From NCBI RefSeq assembly GCF_902826655.1, contig NZ_CADEFR010000035.1, positions 1 to 38,862 of the forward strand: a stretch of 38,862 nt of DNA, given 5' to 3'. The position numbers were made by a program, and so were the translations under genes. The DNA comes from an uncultured Methylibium sp. (GTDB lineage Bacteria; Pseudomonadota; Gammaproteobacteria; Burkholderiales; Burkholderiaceae_C). Below are positions 8,647 through 17,528 of the stretch, one piece after another. Position 1 is the stretch's first letter. Every line of letters begins with the position of its first letter. The notes beneath the pieces were generated by a model. The model searched no databases and was not told the DNA's origin. It was given only the letters and a program-made list of their open reading frames with translations.

Positions 8647-9924
8647 GTGAAGTCTTCTCTCTGGCTGTCTGCCTGCGTCATCGCGGGCAGCCTGGCCGGC
8701 GGGCTCGTCAGGGCCCAGCCTGCCGACATCCCACGAGGCCCGAGCGCGGCGCTCCCCTCCGCATCCGGCCCGGCGGCCGGCACCGTCAGCCTTCGCACGG
8801 CCCTGGACGCCGCATGGCAGCGCGCCGTCGCGGCGCGCGAGAGTGATGGCCAGCGCCGCCGCGCCGAGGCCGATCGTGCCTCCACGGGCAGCTTCTGGGC
8901 TGCGCCACCGTCGCTGGCACTGGGCCACCGCGACGACCGCCTGCAAAGCAACGCCGGCAAGCGCGAGACCGAGATCGGGGTCGCCGTTCCGCTGTGGCTG
9001 CCCGGCCAGCGGGCCGCCCGCTCGGGTACCGTCGAGGCCGCGGTGGCTCAGGCACTCGCCGCGGAACAGGCGGCGCGCCTGCGCTTGGCCGGCGAAGTGC
9101 GTGAAGCCGCATGGCAACTGACGGCCTCGCAGTCCGAGCTCACTCAAGCCGACACCCAGGCTCAGGCGCTGAAGCAACTGGCCGACGATGTCGAGCGTCG
9201 CGTGCGCGCCGGCGATCTCGCACGTGCGGACGCCCTGGCCGCTCACGCCGAGCAGCTGTCGGCGTCCGCGCTGCAGTCCGACGCACGCCAGCGCCTGCAG
9301 GCGGCGCGAGCCCGCTGGACCTTGCTCACCGGGCTGACCGCCGGGCCGGACCTGTCGGCTGCGACGCCGGCCGATGCAGCGCCGGTAGGCACGTCGCCGC
9401 ATCCGGAGCTTCAACTGGCAGGCCAGGCCCGTGAACTGGCGCGCAAGCGGGTGGAACTGATGCGCCACTCACGGCGCGATGCGCCCGAGCTGAGCGTGGG
9501 AGTGCGGCAGGACGTCCCCGGCCGGGCCGAGGGCTCGCAAGGCAGCCTGGTCGTCGGCCTGCGCCTGCCCTTCGGCACCGACGACCGCAACCGGCCGCTG
9601 GAAGCGGCGGCGCTCGCGGAACTGGACGTCGCAGAAACCCACGAGCAACGCCTGCGTGAGCGCATCGACAGCGACATCGCCGCCGCCCGGGAGGCGCAGC
9701 GCTCGGCCGAGACCCAACTCGATGCCGAGACCGCGCGTGCGGGCCTGCTGCGCGAGCGCGCCAGCCTGATCGACAAGTCCTTCCGTGCCGGCGAGACCCC
9801 GTTGCCCGACCTGCTGCGTGCGCTGGCCGCCGCGGCGCAGGCCGACAGCGCAGTGGCACGCCAGACCGGCGCGCTGGGCCTGGCCCGCGCCCGACTCCAA
9901 CAAACCCTCGGACTTCTTCCATGA
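8647..9924 (+). CDS. czcC: CzcC/CusC-like TolC-family outer membrane efflux protein
   Basis: 425 residues, GTG start at 8647 with TCAGGA just upstream. A signal peptide (WLSACVIAGSLAGGLVRAQ) is followed by the TolC-family pattern of two repeats of long alpha-helical segments: RRAEADRASTGSFWAAPPSLALGHRDD and later QLAGQARELARKRVELMRHSRRDAPELSVGVRQD, ending with SFRAGETPLPDLLRALAAAAQADSAVARQ. In RND tripartite pumps this trimer forms the outer-membrane channel for metal export. Its stop overlaps the next start (ATGA), so the operon is tightly coupled. The outer membrane component leads this operon, whereas in the second operon it is nearly last. Confidence 0.85.
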   Translation: MKSSLWLSACVIAGSLAGGLVRAQPADIPRGPSAALPSASGPAAGTVSLRTALDAAWQRAVAARESDGQRRRAEADRASTGSFWAAPPSLALGHRDDRLQSNAGKRETEIGVAVPLWLPGQRAARSGTVEAAVAQALAAEQAARLRLAGEVREAAWQLTASQSELTQADTQAQALKQLADDVERRVRAGDLARADALAAHAEQLSASALQSDARQRLQAARARWTLLTGLTAGPDLSAATPADAAPVGTSPHPELQLAGQARELARKRVELMRHSRRDAPELSVGVRQDVPGRAEGSQGSLVVGLRLPFGTDDRNRPLEAAALAELDVAETHEQRLRERIDSDIAAAREAQRSAETQLDAETARAGLLRERASLIDKSFRAGETPLPDLLRALAAAAQADSAVARQTGALGLARARLQQTLGLLP

Positions 9925-10583
9925 GCTCACTCACCGATCGCATTGCCTCGCGGCACCCACTGCCCAGGGCACCCAGGGCGTTCTGCGCCATGCTGCTGAT
10001 GACGAGCGCGTTCGTCATCGCAGCGCCGGGTGCCCACGGCCCCAATGGCGAGCATCTGGACAGCCCGACGACGATGCGGGCCGCATCGGCCCTGCCGCGC
10101 ATCGAAGCCAAGTCCGAAGCCTTCGAGCTGGTCGCCGAATTGCGTGCCGGCGAGTTGGTCATCGTGGTCGACCGCTACGAAACCAACGAGCCCGTGCTGG
10201 GTGCAAAGCTCGAAGTCGAGAGCGGATCGCTGAAGGCCGCGGGCGTGTTCCGCGCCGAGCAAGGCGACTATGTCGTCACCGATGCGGCCATGCTCAAGGC
10301 ATTGGGCGCTGCCGGCGAGCACGGCCTCGTGTTCACGCTGGTGGCAGGCAAGGACAGCGACTTGCTCGATGGCACGCTGGTGAACACCGGAGGTCGCGCT
10401 GCGGCCGCCGTTGCGACGAGCGATCACGGACACGCCCCAGGCAACGATGCCCACGGACACAGCCATGAGCTGGAGCGCGCAGCCTGGATCGGCGCCGGTG
10501 CCGCAGCCCTGGCTCTGATCGGTGGCATCGCCTGGTGGCGCCGACGCCGCCGCGATGCTGGCAAGCCGCAGGGGGGCCTGTGA
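9921..10583 (+). CDS. Membrane-anchored His-rich protein of the efflux operon, unknown function
   Basis: 220 residues with no named family that I recognise. Visible parts: an N-terminal signal/anchor (AFCAMLLMTSAFVIAAP), the motif [11 protein letters not shown] at residues 37-47, a beta-rich middle domain beginning EAFELVAELRAGELVIVVDRYE, a His-rich linker (DHGHAPGNDAHGHSHELE), and a C-terminal transmembrane helix (AAWIGAGAAALALIGGIAWW) ending in a basic tail. Topology would put the domain in the periplasm. The same [11 protein letters not shown] motif recurs near the N-terminus of the next protein, and the middle domain resembles the small protein at 14993. It lies between the channel and adaptor genes with overlapping start and stop, so a periplasmic metal-binding or delivery role is plausible but inferred. 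Confidence 0.7.
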   Translation: MSSLTDRIASRHPLPRAPRAFCAMLLMTSAFVIAAPGAHGPNGEHLDSPTTMRAASALPRIEAKSEAFELVAELRAGELVIVVDRYETNEPVLGAKLEVESGSLKAAGVFRAEQGDYVVTDAAMLKALGAAGEHGLVFTLVAGKDSDLLDGTLVNTGGRAAAAVATSDHGHAPGNDAHGHSHELERAAWIGAGAAALALIGGIAWWRRRRRDAGKPQGGL

Positions 10584-11755
10584 TGAAGCACAAGTCCTGG
10601 TGGTTCGGCGGCGGCCTTGGCCTGCTGGTTCTCGCGGCGCTCGTCGCCTGGATGCTTCTGGTGTCTCTGGCGTATGCAGCCCCGGGCGCGCATGGCCCGA
10701 ACGGCGAGCACCTCGACGCACCCGGCGCCGCGGTCAACGCTTCCGGTCTGGCGCGGCTGCCCGACGGCAGCGTCAACGTGCCCAAGCTCGCGCAGCGGCG
10801 CATGGCCATCCGCACGGTGCTGGCGCCGGAGTCCGACGCGGCCGCCACGGTCGAGATGCCGGGCAGGGTGGTGATGGACCCGAACGCCAGCGGGCGTGTG
10901 CAGGCGGTGTACGGCGGGCGCATCGAGCCTGGGCCGAGAGGGCTGCCGGTCGCTGGCCAGTCCGTCAAGCGTGGCGAGGTGCTGGCCTACGTACGCCCCA
11001 GCGCCGAGCCCTACGCCGTGGGCACGCAGCAGGCCCAGCTGGCCGAACTGCGTGCGCAGCGGCAACTGGCCGAGCAGCGCGTGCAGCGACTCGAAGGCCT
11101 GGAAGGCACGGTGCCGCGCAAGGAGATCGAGGCCGCGCGCAGCGAAGCGACGAGCCTGGCCGAGCGCGAGCGCAGCATCGGCGGCAGCCTGGTGGCGCGC
11201 GAAACACTGACCGCGCCGGTCAGCGGCGTCATCGCCCGCGCGGATCTCGTTGTCGGCCAGGTCGTCGAGCCGCGCGACGTGCTGTTCGAGGTGGTGGACC
11301 CGGCGCGCATGCTGGTGGAGGCGACCACTGCCGATGCGGCGGTGGCTGCGCGTGTCGCCGGTGCATCGCTGCAGGGTGTGCCCGAGGTGACGCTGCGCCT
11401 GCTCGGGGTATCGCGCTCGCTGCGCGACGGCGTGCTGCCGCTGACTTTCGCCGTCACGCCGGCAGAGCCGGGCGCAGCTCAGCGCGAATCCCTGCCTTTG
11501 GCGATCGGCCAGCCGGTCACCGTCGTGGCGCAGTCGAAGGAGCGCATCAAGGGCGTGGTGCTGCCGGCCCAGGCCGTGGTGCGCAACCCGTCCAACGAAC
11601 CCATCGTCTGGATCAAGTCGGGCGCCGAGCGCTTCATCCCGCAGCCGGTGCAGTACCGGCCGCTGGACGCGAGCACGGTCGTGGTGACGCAAGGGCTGAG
11701 CGCGGACAACCGCGTCGTGGTCCAGGGCGCGCCGCTGATCGCGCAGATCCGCTGA
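10583..11755 (+). CDS. czcB: CzcB/CusB-like periplasmic adaptor (membrane fusion protein)
   Basis: 390 residues; ATG 10583 overlaps the previous stop (TGATG), rejecting the longer frame to 10535. An N-terminal membrane anchor ([21 protein letters not shown]) precedes [11 protein letters not shown] at 35-45. The core has the adaptor layout: a lipoyl half ([27 protein letters not shown]), an alpha-hairpin ([20 protein letters not shown] then [20 protein letters not shown]), the second lipoyl half ([19 protein letters not shown]), beta-barrel and membrane-proximal domains. It would link the outer-membrane channel to the RND pump encoded 13 bases downstream. The His motif shared with the preceding protein is not a general feature of adaptors and may bind metal. 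Confidence 0.85.
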   Translation: MKHKSWWFGGGLGLLVLAALVAWMLLVSLAYAAPGAHGPNGEHLDAPGAAVNASGLARLPDGSVNVPKLAQRRMAIRTVLAPESDAAATVEMPGRVVMDPNASGRVQAVYGGRIEPGPRGLPVAGQSVKRGEVLAYVRPSAEPYAVGTQQAQLAELRAQRQLAEQRVQRLEGLEGTVPRKEIEAARSEATSLAERERSIGGSLVARETLTAPVSGVIARADLVVGQVVEPRDVLFEVVDPARMLVEATTADAAVAARVAGASLQGVPEVTLRLLGVSRSLRDGVLPLTFAVTPAEPGAAQRESLPLAIGQPVTVVAQSKERIKGVVLPAQAVVRNPSNEPIVWIKSGAERFIPQPVQYRPLDASTVVVTQGLSADNRVVVQGAPLIAQIR

Positions 11756-11768
11756 GCGAGGAACGATC

Positions 11769-14700
11769 ATGTTCAACTGGATCGTTCGCTACAGCCTGCG
11801 CAACCGCCTGTTCGTGCTGGCGGTGGCGGCGCTGTTGATGGTCTACGGCGCGATGACGGCCTGGCGCACGCCGGTCGATGTCTTCCCCGACCTCAACAAG
11901 CCGTTGATCACCGTGCTCACCGAGGCGGGCGGCATGGCGCCGGAAGAGGTCGAGCAGCTCGTCACCTTCCCGCTCGAGACCGCGCTCAACGGCATGCCGG
12001 GCGTGACGCGCGTGCGCTCGACCTCCGGCGTGGGCCTGTCGCTGGTCTATGCCGAGTTCGACTGGGGCACCGATATCTACCGCAACCGCCAGTTGGTGGC
12101 CGAGCGGCTGGCGCTGGTGCGCGAGCAGATGCCGGGCGACATCACGCCGGTGATGGGACCGGTGTCGTCGATCATGGGCGAGGTGATGCTGGTGGCCTTG
12201 CCGCTGATTCCCGGCGACGGCAAGTCGCCGGTGGCCACACCGATGCAAGCCCGTGAGTACGCCGACTTCGTGCTGCGCCCACGCCTGCTGTCGATCCCCG
12301 GCGTGTCGCAGGTCATTCCCATCGGTGGCGAGGTGCGCACCTTGCGCGTGGCACCCGATACCGCGCGCATGGCGCAGTTCGGCGTCTCGCTGTCCCAGGT
12401 CGAGCAGGCCTTGAAGGGCTACGCCGGCAACGCCGGCGGCGGCTTCATCGACCTGAACAGCCGCGAGTACCTGATCCGCCATCTGGGCCGCAGCAACCGG
12501 GCCGAGGACCAGGCGGCGAACTTGGGTGGGGTGGCCGTGGCCTGGAAGGAGGGCCGTGCCATCCTGCTCGAGCAGGTCGCGACAGTCTCGTTCGCGGCCG
12601 GCCTGAAGCGCGGCGACGCCGGCTACAACGGTCTCCCGGCGGTGGTGGTCAGCGTGCAGAAGCAGCCCGATGCCGACACGGTGAAGCTCTCCGCGCAAAT
12701 CGAGGCGGCGCTCTCCGAACTGAAGCAGGGCCTGCCGCCGGGGCTTGCCGCGCCGCGCGTGCTGTTCCGCCAGGCCGACTTCATCAAGGCCTCGATCGGC
12801 AACGTGACCGAAGCGCTGCGCGACGGCGCCATCATGGTCGCCATCGTGCTGTTCGCCTTCCTGCTGTCGGCGCGCACGACGGTGATCTCGCTGGTCGCGA
12901 TCCCCCTGTCGCTGGCCGTCACCGCGGTGGTGTTCCAGTGGCTCGGGCAGTCGATCAACGTGATGACGCTCGGCGGCCTGGCGATCGCCATCGGCGAGCT
13001 GGTCGACGACGCGGTGGTGGGCGTCGAGAACATCGTGCGCCGGCTGCGCCAGAACCGCAGCGCGCCGAGCCCGCTGCCGGTCTTCGACGTGGTGGAGCGG
13101 GCCAGTGTCGAGGTGCGCTCGGGCATCCTCTACGCGACGATCATCGTCGTGCTGGTGTTCGTGCCGCTGTTTGCGCTGCCGGGCATCGAAGGGCGGCTGT
13201 TCTCGCCGCTGGGCATCGCCTACATCGTGTCGATCCTCGCGTCCATGCTGGTCTCGATGACGGTGACGCCCGCGCTCTGCTACTACCTGCTGCCGAAGAT
13301 GAAGCGGCTCGACCACGGCGACAGCCCGCTGGTGTCGTGGCTGAAGCGCCAGGACGGCAAGCTGCTGGCCTGGTCGTTCCCGCACGCGAAGATGCTGATC
13401 GCGATCGCCGTGCTGGCGGTGGCCGGCGCCGCGGCCACGGTGCCCTTGTTCCCGCGTGCCTTCCTGCCTGCCTTCAACGAGGGTTCGCTGGTGCTGGGCC
13501 TGGTGATGCAGCCGGGCACCTCACTGGCAGAAGCCAACCGCGTCGGCTCCGTCGCGGAGACGCTGATCCGCGAGGTGCCCGAAGTCACTCAGGTGGGCCG
13601 CCGCACCGGCCGCGCCGAGCTCGACGAGCATGCGGAAGGCGTGCACTCGGCCGAGATCGACGTCGACCTGAAGCGCAGCGAGCGTGACCGCGAGACCATC
13701 ATGGCCGACATCCGCGAGAGGCTCTCGTCGTTGCCGGTGCAGGCGACCATCGGCCAGCCCATCAGCCACCGGCTCGACCACCTGCTCTCTGGCGTGCGTG
13801 CGCAGATCGCGGTGAAGATCTTCGGGGACGACACCGACACGCTGCGCGGCCTGGCCGAGCAGATGCGTGGCCAGCTGGCGGCCGTGCCCGGGCTGGTCGA
13901 CCTCACGGTCGAAAAGCAGGTGCTGATTCCGCAGATCAGCGTGCGGCTGGACCACCGCAAGGCCGCGCAGGTGGGCCTGGCGCCGGGCGAGGCGATCCGC
14001 GTGCTGCAAGCGCTGACCGATGGCGCGCATGGCGCGCAGATCGTCGACGGGCCGCGCCGCTACGAACTGGTGCTGCGCCTGCCCGACAACCAGCGCACGC
14101 CGCAGGATTTGGCGCGCACGCTGATCGACACGCCGGCGGGGCGCATCCCGGTGTCGGCCATCGCGACCGTGGAAGAGACCGACGGGCCGAACCAGATCGG
14201 GCGCGAAAACGGCCGCCGCCGCATCATCGTCTACGCCAACACCGATGGTGGCGACATGGGGCGGGTGATTGCCGACATCCGCAGGGTCATCAACGGCACA
14301 CCGCTGCCCAGCGGCAACTTCGTCAGCCTGGAGGGGCAGTTCCAGGCCCAGGAGCAGGCCACCCGGTTGATCGCGGGCCTGTCGGTGGTGTCACTGGCGC
14401 TGATGTTCCTCGTGCTGTACTCGCGCTACCAGTCGGTGGTGCTGGCCGGCATCATCATGGCCAACATCCCGCTGGCGCTGATCGGCTCGGTGGTGGCGAT
14501 GTGGATCGCGGGCGTGAGCCTGTCGGTGGCGTCGATGGTGGGCTTCATCACGCTGGCCGGCATCGCCACGCGCAACGGCATCCTCAAGATCAGCCACTAC
14601 ATCAACCTGTGCAAGTTCGAAGGCGAAACCTTCGGCCAGGCCATGATCGTGCGCGGCTCGCTGGAGCGGCTGACGCCGGTGCTGATGACGGCGCTGGTGG

Positions 14701-14927
14701 CGGCCTTTGCGCTGACGCCGCTGCTTCTCGCCGCCGACGCGCCGGGCAAGGAGATCCTGCACCCGGTGGCGGTGGTGATCTTCGGCGGCCTCGTCAGCTC
14801 GACGCTGCTCGACACCTTGCTCACGCCGGTGCTGTTCTGGCTGTTCGGCGAGAAGGCGACGCAGCGCCTGACCCAGCCTGAAGCCGAGGCGCCGCAGGGC
14901 GCCGCCGGCACCCAGGAAGCCTATTGA
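11769..14927 (+). CDS. czcA: CzcA/CusA-family HME-RND heavy-metal efflux pump
   Basis: 1052 residues, full length for the family (about 1040-1070), with GAGG eight bases before ATG 11769. It opens with the first helix and the periplasmic signature [37 protein letters not shown]. Helix 4 carries [14 protein letters not shown] with D413, D414 and E420, the acidic residues used for proton-driven metal transport. A long second porter domain follows, then the C-terminal half ([40 protein letters not shown]). The helix 4 motif differs from the DFG-x-x-x-DGAVV-x-VEN form of classic Zn/Co/Cd pumps and from the AIGAMVDAAIV form of Cu/Ag pumps, so the cation is uncertain. It follows its adaptor directly and precedes a small periplasmic protein. 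Confidence 0.93.
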   Translation: MFNWIVRYSLRNRLFVLAVAALLMVYGAMTAWRTPVDVFPDLNKPLITVLTEAGGMAPEEVEQLVTFPLETALNGMPGVTRVRSTSGVGLSLVYAEFDWGTDIYRNRQLVAERLALVREQMPGDITPVMGPVSSIMGEVMLVALPLIPGDGKSPVATPMQAREYADFVLRPRLLSIPGVSQVIPIGGEVRTLRVAPDTARMAQFGVSLSQVEQALKGYAGNAGGGFIDLNSREYLIRHLGRSNRAEDQAANLGGVAVAWKEGRAILLEQVATVSFAAGLKRGDAGYNGLPAVVVSVQKQPDADTVKLSAQIEAALSELKQGLPPGLAAPRVLFRQADFIKASIGNVTEALRDGAIMVAIVLFAFLLSARTTVISLVAIPLSLAVTAVVFQWLGQSINVMTLGGLAIAIGELVDDAVVGVENIVRRLRQNRSAPSPLPVFDVVERASVEVRSGILYATIIVVLVFVPLFALPGIEGRLFSPLGIAYIVSILASMLVSMTVTPALCYYLLPKMKRLDHGDSPLVSWLKRQDGKLLAWSFPHAKMLIAIAVLAVAGAAATVPLFPRAFLPAFNEGSLVLGLVMQPGTSLAEANRVGSVAETLIREVPEVTQVGRRTGRAELDEHAEGVHSAEIDVDLKRSERDRETIMADIRERLSSLPVQATIGQPISHRLDHLLSGVRAQIAVKIFGDDTDTLRGLAEQMRGQLAAVPGLVDLTVEKQVLIPQISVRLDHRKAAQVGLAPGEAIRVLQALTDGAHGAQIVDGPRRYELVLRLPDNQRTPQDLARTLIDTPAGRIPVSAIATVEETDGPNQIGRENGRRRIIVYANTDGGDMGRVIADIRRVINGTPLPSGNFVSLEGQFQAQEQATRLIAGLSVVSLALMFLVLYSRYQSVVLAGIIMANIPLALIGSVVAMWIAGVSLSVASMVGFITLAGIATRNGILKISHYINLCKFEGETFGQAMIVRGSLERLTPVLMTALVAAFALTPLLLAADAPGKEILHPVAVVIFGGLVSSTLLDTLLTPVLFWLFGEKATQRLTQPEAEAPQGAAGTQEAY

Positions 14928-14992
14928 GATGACATCAGGCCCGGCGGCGCCGCCTGTTCCAGAGCGCCGCACCCTCGCAGGAGATCGAAGAG

Positions 14993-15367
14993 ATGATGAA
15001 GAAACTGTTGACCGCGGTCGTGCTGGGCCTGTCGGCCCTGTCTTTCAATGCCGCATTCGCCCACGGTGGCGGCCCTGCCAAGCATGGTGGCGTGGTGGCG
15101 ACCTCCAGCGACCTGTCGTTCGAACTCGTCGCCGATGGCGGCAACGCCGTGATCTACGTCGAGGACCATGGCAAGCCGATGGCGCCCGCGGGCATGAAGG
15201 GCAAGCTCACCGTGCTGAACGGCGCCGAGAAGTCGGAGGCCGAACTGGTGGTCGCGGGCGACAAGCTCGAAGCGAAGGGCGTGAAGCTGGTCAAGGGTGC
15301 CAAGGTCGTCGCGGCGCTGGTGACGCCGGCGGCAAAGGCCATCACCGTGCGCTTCACGGTGCGCTGA
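14993..15367 (+). CDS. Small periplasmic protein at the end of the first efflux operon
   Basis: 124 residues. Two adjacent ATGs (14993, 14996) follow AGGAG at 14979-14983; the first is better spaced. A signal peptide (VVLGLSALSFNAAFA) is followed by HGGGPAKHGGVVATSSDL, then a beta-rich domain SFELVADGGNAVIYVEDHGKPMAPAG and GKLTVLNGAEKSEAELVV. The FELVA / V-I-x-V / P-x-x-G-x-K-L progression resembles the middle domain of the protein at 9921, so the two may be related. The His residues near the mature N-terminus suggest metal binding. No named family recognised; a periplasmic metal chaperone or sensor for the pump is inference. Confidence 0.7.
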   Translation: MMKKLLTAVVLGLSALSFNAAFAHGGGPAKHGGVVATSSDLSFELVADGGNAVIYVEDHGKPMAPAGMKGKLTVLNGAEKSEAELVVAGDKLEAKGVKLVKGAKVVAALVTPAAKAITVRFTVR

Positions 15368-15446
15368 GCCACGGTTCGGGAATGCTTGGCGGCGCCGTCG
15401 TATGCATGGCAGGGCAAGGGCTGCCCGTCGCGAATCTGTCACGCCG

Positions 15447-15465
15447 TATCCTCTCCACTAGGATA
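15447..15465. promoter_or_regulatory. Inverted repeat ahead of the CsoR-family gene, probable operator
   Basis: TATCCT (15447-15452) and AGGATA (15460-15465) form a perfect 6-bp inverted repeat with a 7-base spacer, ending where the AGGA ribosome site (15465-15468) of the regulator begins. Position and symmetry fit an autoregulatory operator for the metal sensor encoded at 15476; binding is untested. Confidence 0.5.
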
Positions 15466-15475
15466 GGATATCGAT

Positions 15476-15754
15476 ATGGCGGAAACCGGACTCCACGTTT
15501 CGCATGACGCTGTCGCAAAACGCCTCAAGCGGGCCCATGGTCATTTGCAGAACGTGATCGACATGTTGTTGGAAGATCGTGCCTGTCTTGACGTGGCGCA
15601 GCAGTTGCATGCTGTCGAGCGTGCTGTCGCTGCGGCAAAGAAGCAACTGATTCATGACCACATCGATCATTGTCTCGACCACGCCCTGGGTGCACCCGCT
15701 ACGTCGTCGCGGCAGGCGCTGGGGGAGTTCAAACTCATCACCAAGTACCTTTGA
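15476..15754 (+). CDS. CsoR/RcnR-family metal-sensing transcriptional repressor
   Basis: 92 residues, all-helical family of copper, nickel/cobalt and formaldehyde sensors. The core KRLKRAHGHLQNVIDMLLED and CLDVAQQLHAVERAVAAAKK is typical. C37, H62 and C66 stand at the spacing (+25, +29) of the C-H-C ligands of CsoR and InrS; RcnR would have His in place of C66. Extra His residues (H7, H10, H21, H23) could complete a Ni or Co site, so Cu(I) and Ni(II)/Co(II) both remain possible. ATG 15476 follows AGGA by seven bases, and an inverted repeat overlaps this leader. It heads the second efflux operon on the same strand and probably represses it in metal-free cells. Confidence 0.85.
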   Translation: MAETGLHVSHDAVAKRLKRAHGHLQNVIDMLLEDRACLDVAQQLHAVERAVAAAKKQLIHDHIDHCLDHALGAPATSSRQALGEFKLITKYL

Positions 15755-15788
15755 GCCGACCGCGCTCACCACCTGACCCGCGTCCGCC

Positions 15789-16262
15789 ATGACACCGACA
15801 GCCCAGCCGCCCGAGCACCAGCGTCCCCGCGACGCCGCGGCGCTGCTGCGTCTGGTATTTTGTTGGCTGCTGGTGGCGGTGCTGGCTGTCGATCTGGTCA
15901 CTTCGCCGCTGCATGCGCACCGCCACGACGGAGAGTGGTCGGCCGGTGCAGGCTTGGTGGCGTCCGCAGAACATCCGAGCGATCTGTTCGGTGCAGACAG
16001 CGTCGGCGTCCCCACGCATGCCGACCCGGACGAGGGGCCTGGTATCTCGCATTCGATTTCGGCCTTGCGCAGTCCGACCGACGTGATGGTCGATGCGCAG
16101 CCCTCGGATGAATCTGCTCCTGCGGCGCACTGGTTCGTTCCGGACCAGTCGTCGCCGGGTCATGCCGTTGCATGGGTCTGGCCACCAGACGGGCACCGAG
16201 CGGGAGCTGATGCCTTCAAGAGCCTGCCGCCCCACGGCAGGGCGCCGCCTCTCCACGCCTGA
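15789..16262 (+). CDS. CzcI-like exported protein of the second efflux operon
   Basis: 157 residues. A Pro/Gln/Arg N-terminus is followed by one hydrophobic segment (LVFCWLLVAVLAVDLVTSPL) and then HAHRHDGEW, with scattered acidic and His residues and a Pro/Arg-rich C-terminus (LPPHGRAPPLHA). It has the same layout and operon position as the 117-residue protein at 8155: small, exported, His-containing, first structural gene before the efflux genes, followed by hairpins. I therefore call it CzcI-like with low certainty. It lies 34 bases after the CsoR-family gene. The ATG at 15789 has no strong ribosome site, so a start further in is possible. Confidence 0.55.
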   Translation: MTPTAQPPEHQRPRDAAALLRLVFCWLLVAVLAVDLVTSPLHAHRHDGEWSAGAGLVASAEHPSDLFGADSVGVPTHADPDEGPGISHSISALRSPTDVMVDAQPSDESAPAAHWFVPDQSSPGHAVAWVWPPDGHRAGADAFKSLPPHGRAPPLHA

Positions 16263-16269
16263 AGCCGCC

Positions 16270-16317
16270 GCAGCGCCGCCGGCGCTGCGCTAGCACTCGC
16301 CCTGCCATCGGGGCGAG
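16270..16317. terminator. Two adjacent GC hairpins between CzcI-like and adaptor genes
   Basis: GCAGCGCC (16270-16277) pairs with GGCGCTGC (16281-16288); CTCGCCC (16296-16302) pairs with GGGCGAG (16311-16317). They sit between the CzcI-like stop and the adaptor ribosome site, with no U-tract. They may attenuate or process the message. Confidence 0.45.
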
Positions 16318-16339
16318 GCCTTCTGCCCGTGGAGTTCCT

Positions 16340-17488
16340 ATGTCTGCCCACCTTTGTTCGCGCGGCGCCTTGCGCGCCGCTGTCTGCCTGTCCCTTGCTC
16401 TGAGCAACGCCGTGCTGGTGTCTGCCCTGGCCGCCGAACCCAATGCCGAGTTCGCCGTCTCCGCCGCGCAGATGAAGACGCTGGGCGTCACGCTGCTCAA
16501 ACTCGAACAACCCGCCGCCATCGCCGGCATCGCCTATGCCGCCAAGGTGACGTTGCCCCCGGGCCAGGAACAGATGGTCAGTGCGCCGGTAGCCGGTGTG
16601 GTGGATCAGTTGCTCGTCGGCGAGCAGCAGGCCGTCAAGGCCGGCCAGCCGCTGCTGCGGCTGAACAGCCCGCAGTTCGGCGAGATGCAGCTCAAGCTGC
16701 TCGAAGCCGCCAGCCGGGCCCGGTTGTCGCAGCAGACCTTGCAGCGCGAGAAGGCGCTGCTGACCGAAGGCATCATCCCCGAGCGGCGCGTGCAGGAGGC
16801 CGAGGCTGCGGCGCAGGACGATGCCGCGCGCCAGCGCCAGGCCGAGGCGGCGCTTCGGCTGGCGGGTATCGACGCAGGCTCGATCCGACGCATCGCCGCA
16901 GGTGGCACGGTGCAGGACGGCGTGGTGGTTCGGGCCCGTGCCGCCGGCGTGGTGCTGGGCGTCGACATCAAGCCCGGCCAGCGCGTGCAGGAGGCCGATG
17001 CACTGCTGCGCCTGGCCAGCCTGCAGACCTTGTGGCTGGACATCGCCATGCCGGCCGACCGCCAGCCGGCCACGCTGTTGAAGGACAACAAGGCCGCGGC
17101 GATCGAGATCGTGGGCCGCGATGCGGTGGCCATGCCCTTGTCCGTGGGCGCCATGGTCAGCGACAGCCAGACCGTGACCCTGCGTGCACGCGTCACGCGC
17201 GGCGCCGACCGGCTGCGCCCCGGCGAGGTGGTGCAGGCGCGCGTGCCGTTTGCGGCCAACGCTGCCGGCTGGGCGCTGCCGCTGCAGGCGCTGGCACGGC
17301 AGGACGACCAGGCTTACGTCTTCGTGCGCACCGACAAGGGCTTCATCGCCCGGCCGGTGAGCGTGGCATCGAGTGCCGGCGCTTCGGTGCAGGTCACCGG
17401 CGAGCTCAAGCCCGGACAGGAGGTGGCGACCGCCTCGGTCATCGCGCTGAAGGCGGCGTGGCAGGGCAAGAGCGGAGGTGACAAATGA
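16340..17488 (+). CDS. czcB: CzcB-like periplasmic adaptor protein
   Basis: 382 residues with GGAG seven bases before ATG 16340. A signal peptide (AAVCLSLALSNAVLVSALAA) leads to a lipoyl half (SAPVAGVVDQLLVGEQQAVKAGQPLLRL), an alpha-hairpin rich in Gln/Ala/Arg (RLSQQTLQREKALLTEGII through AQDDAARQRQAEAALRLAG), the second lipoyl half (VRARAAGVVLGVDIKPGQRV), and beta-barrel and membrane-proximal regions ending ALKAAWQGKSGGDK. It would bridge the channel (20943) and the pump (17529). Unlike the first operon's adaptor, it has no [11 protein letters not shown] motif and no His-rich extension. Confidence 0.85.
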   Translation: MSAHLCSRGALRAAVCLSLALSNAVLVSALAAEPNAEFAVSAAQMKTLGVTLLKLEQPAAIAGIAYAAKVTLPPGQEQMVSAPVAGVVDQLLVGEQQAVKAGQPLLRLNSPQFGEMQLKLLEAASRARLSQQTLQREKALLTEGIIPERRVQEAEAAAQDDAARQRQAEAALRLAGIDAGSIRRIAAGGTVQDGVVVRARAAGVVLGVDIKPGQRVQEADALLRLASLQTLWLDIAMPADRQPATLLKDNKAAAIEIVGRDAVAMPLSVGAMVSDSQTVTLRARVTRGADRLRPGEVVQARVPFAANAAGWALPLQALARQDDQAYVFVRTDKGFIARPVSVASSAGASVQVTGELKPGQEVATASVIALKAAWQGKSGGDK

Positions 17489-17528
17489 ACACCCTCCACA
17501 CGCCGCTTTCCACGACGGGAGCCCGGCC

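Noticed and set aside
11634-13385. 583-residue open frame antisense to the RND pump
   Set aside because: Its composition (His/Arg/Gln-rich, low hydrophobic content) is that of a high-GC shadow of the pump; no ribosome site or recognisable domain.
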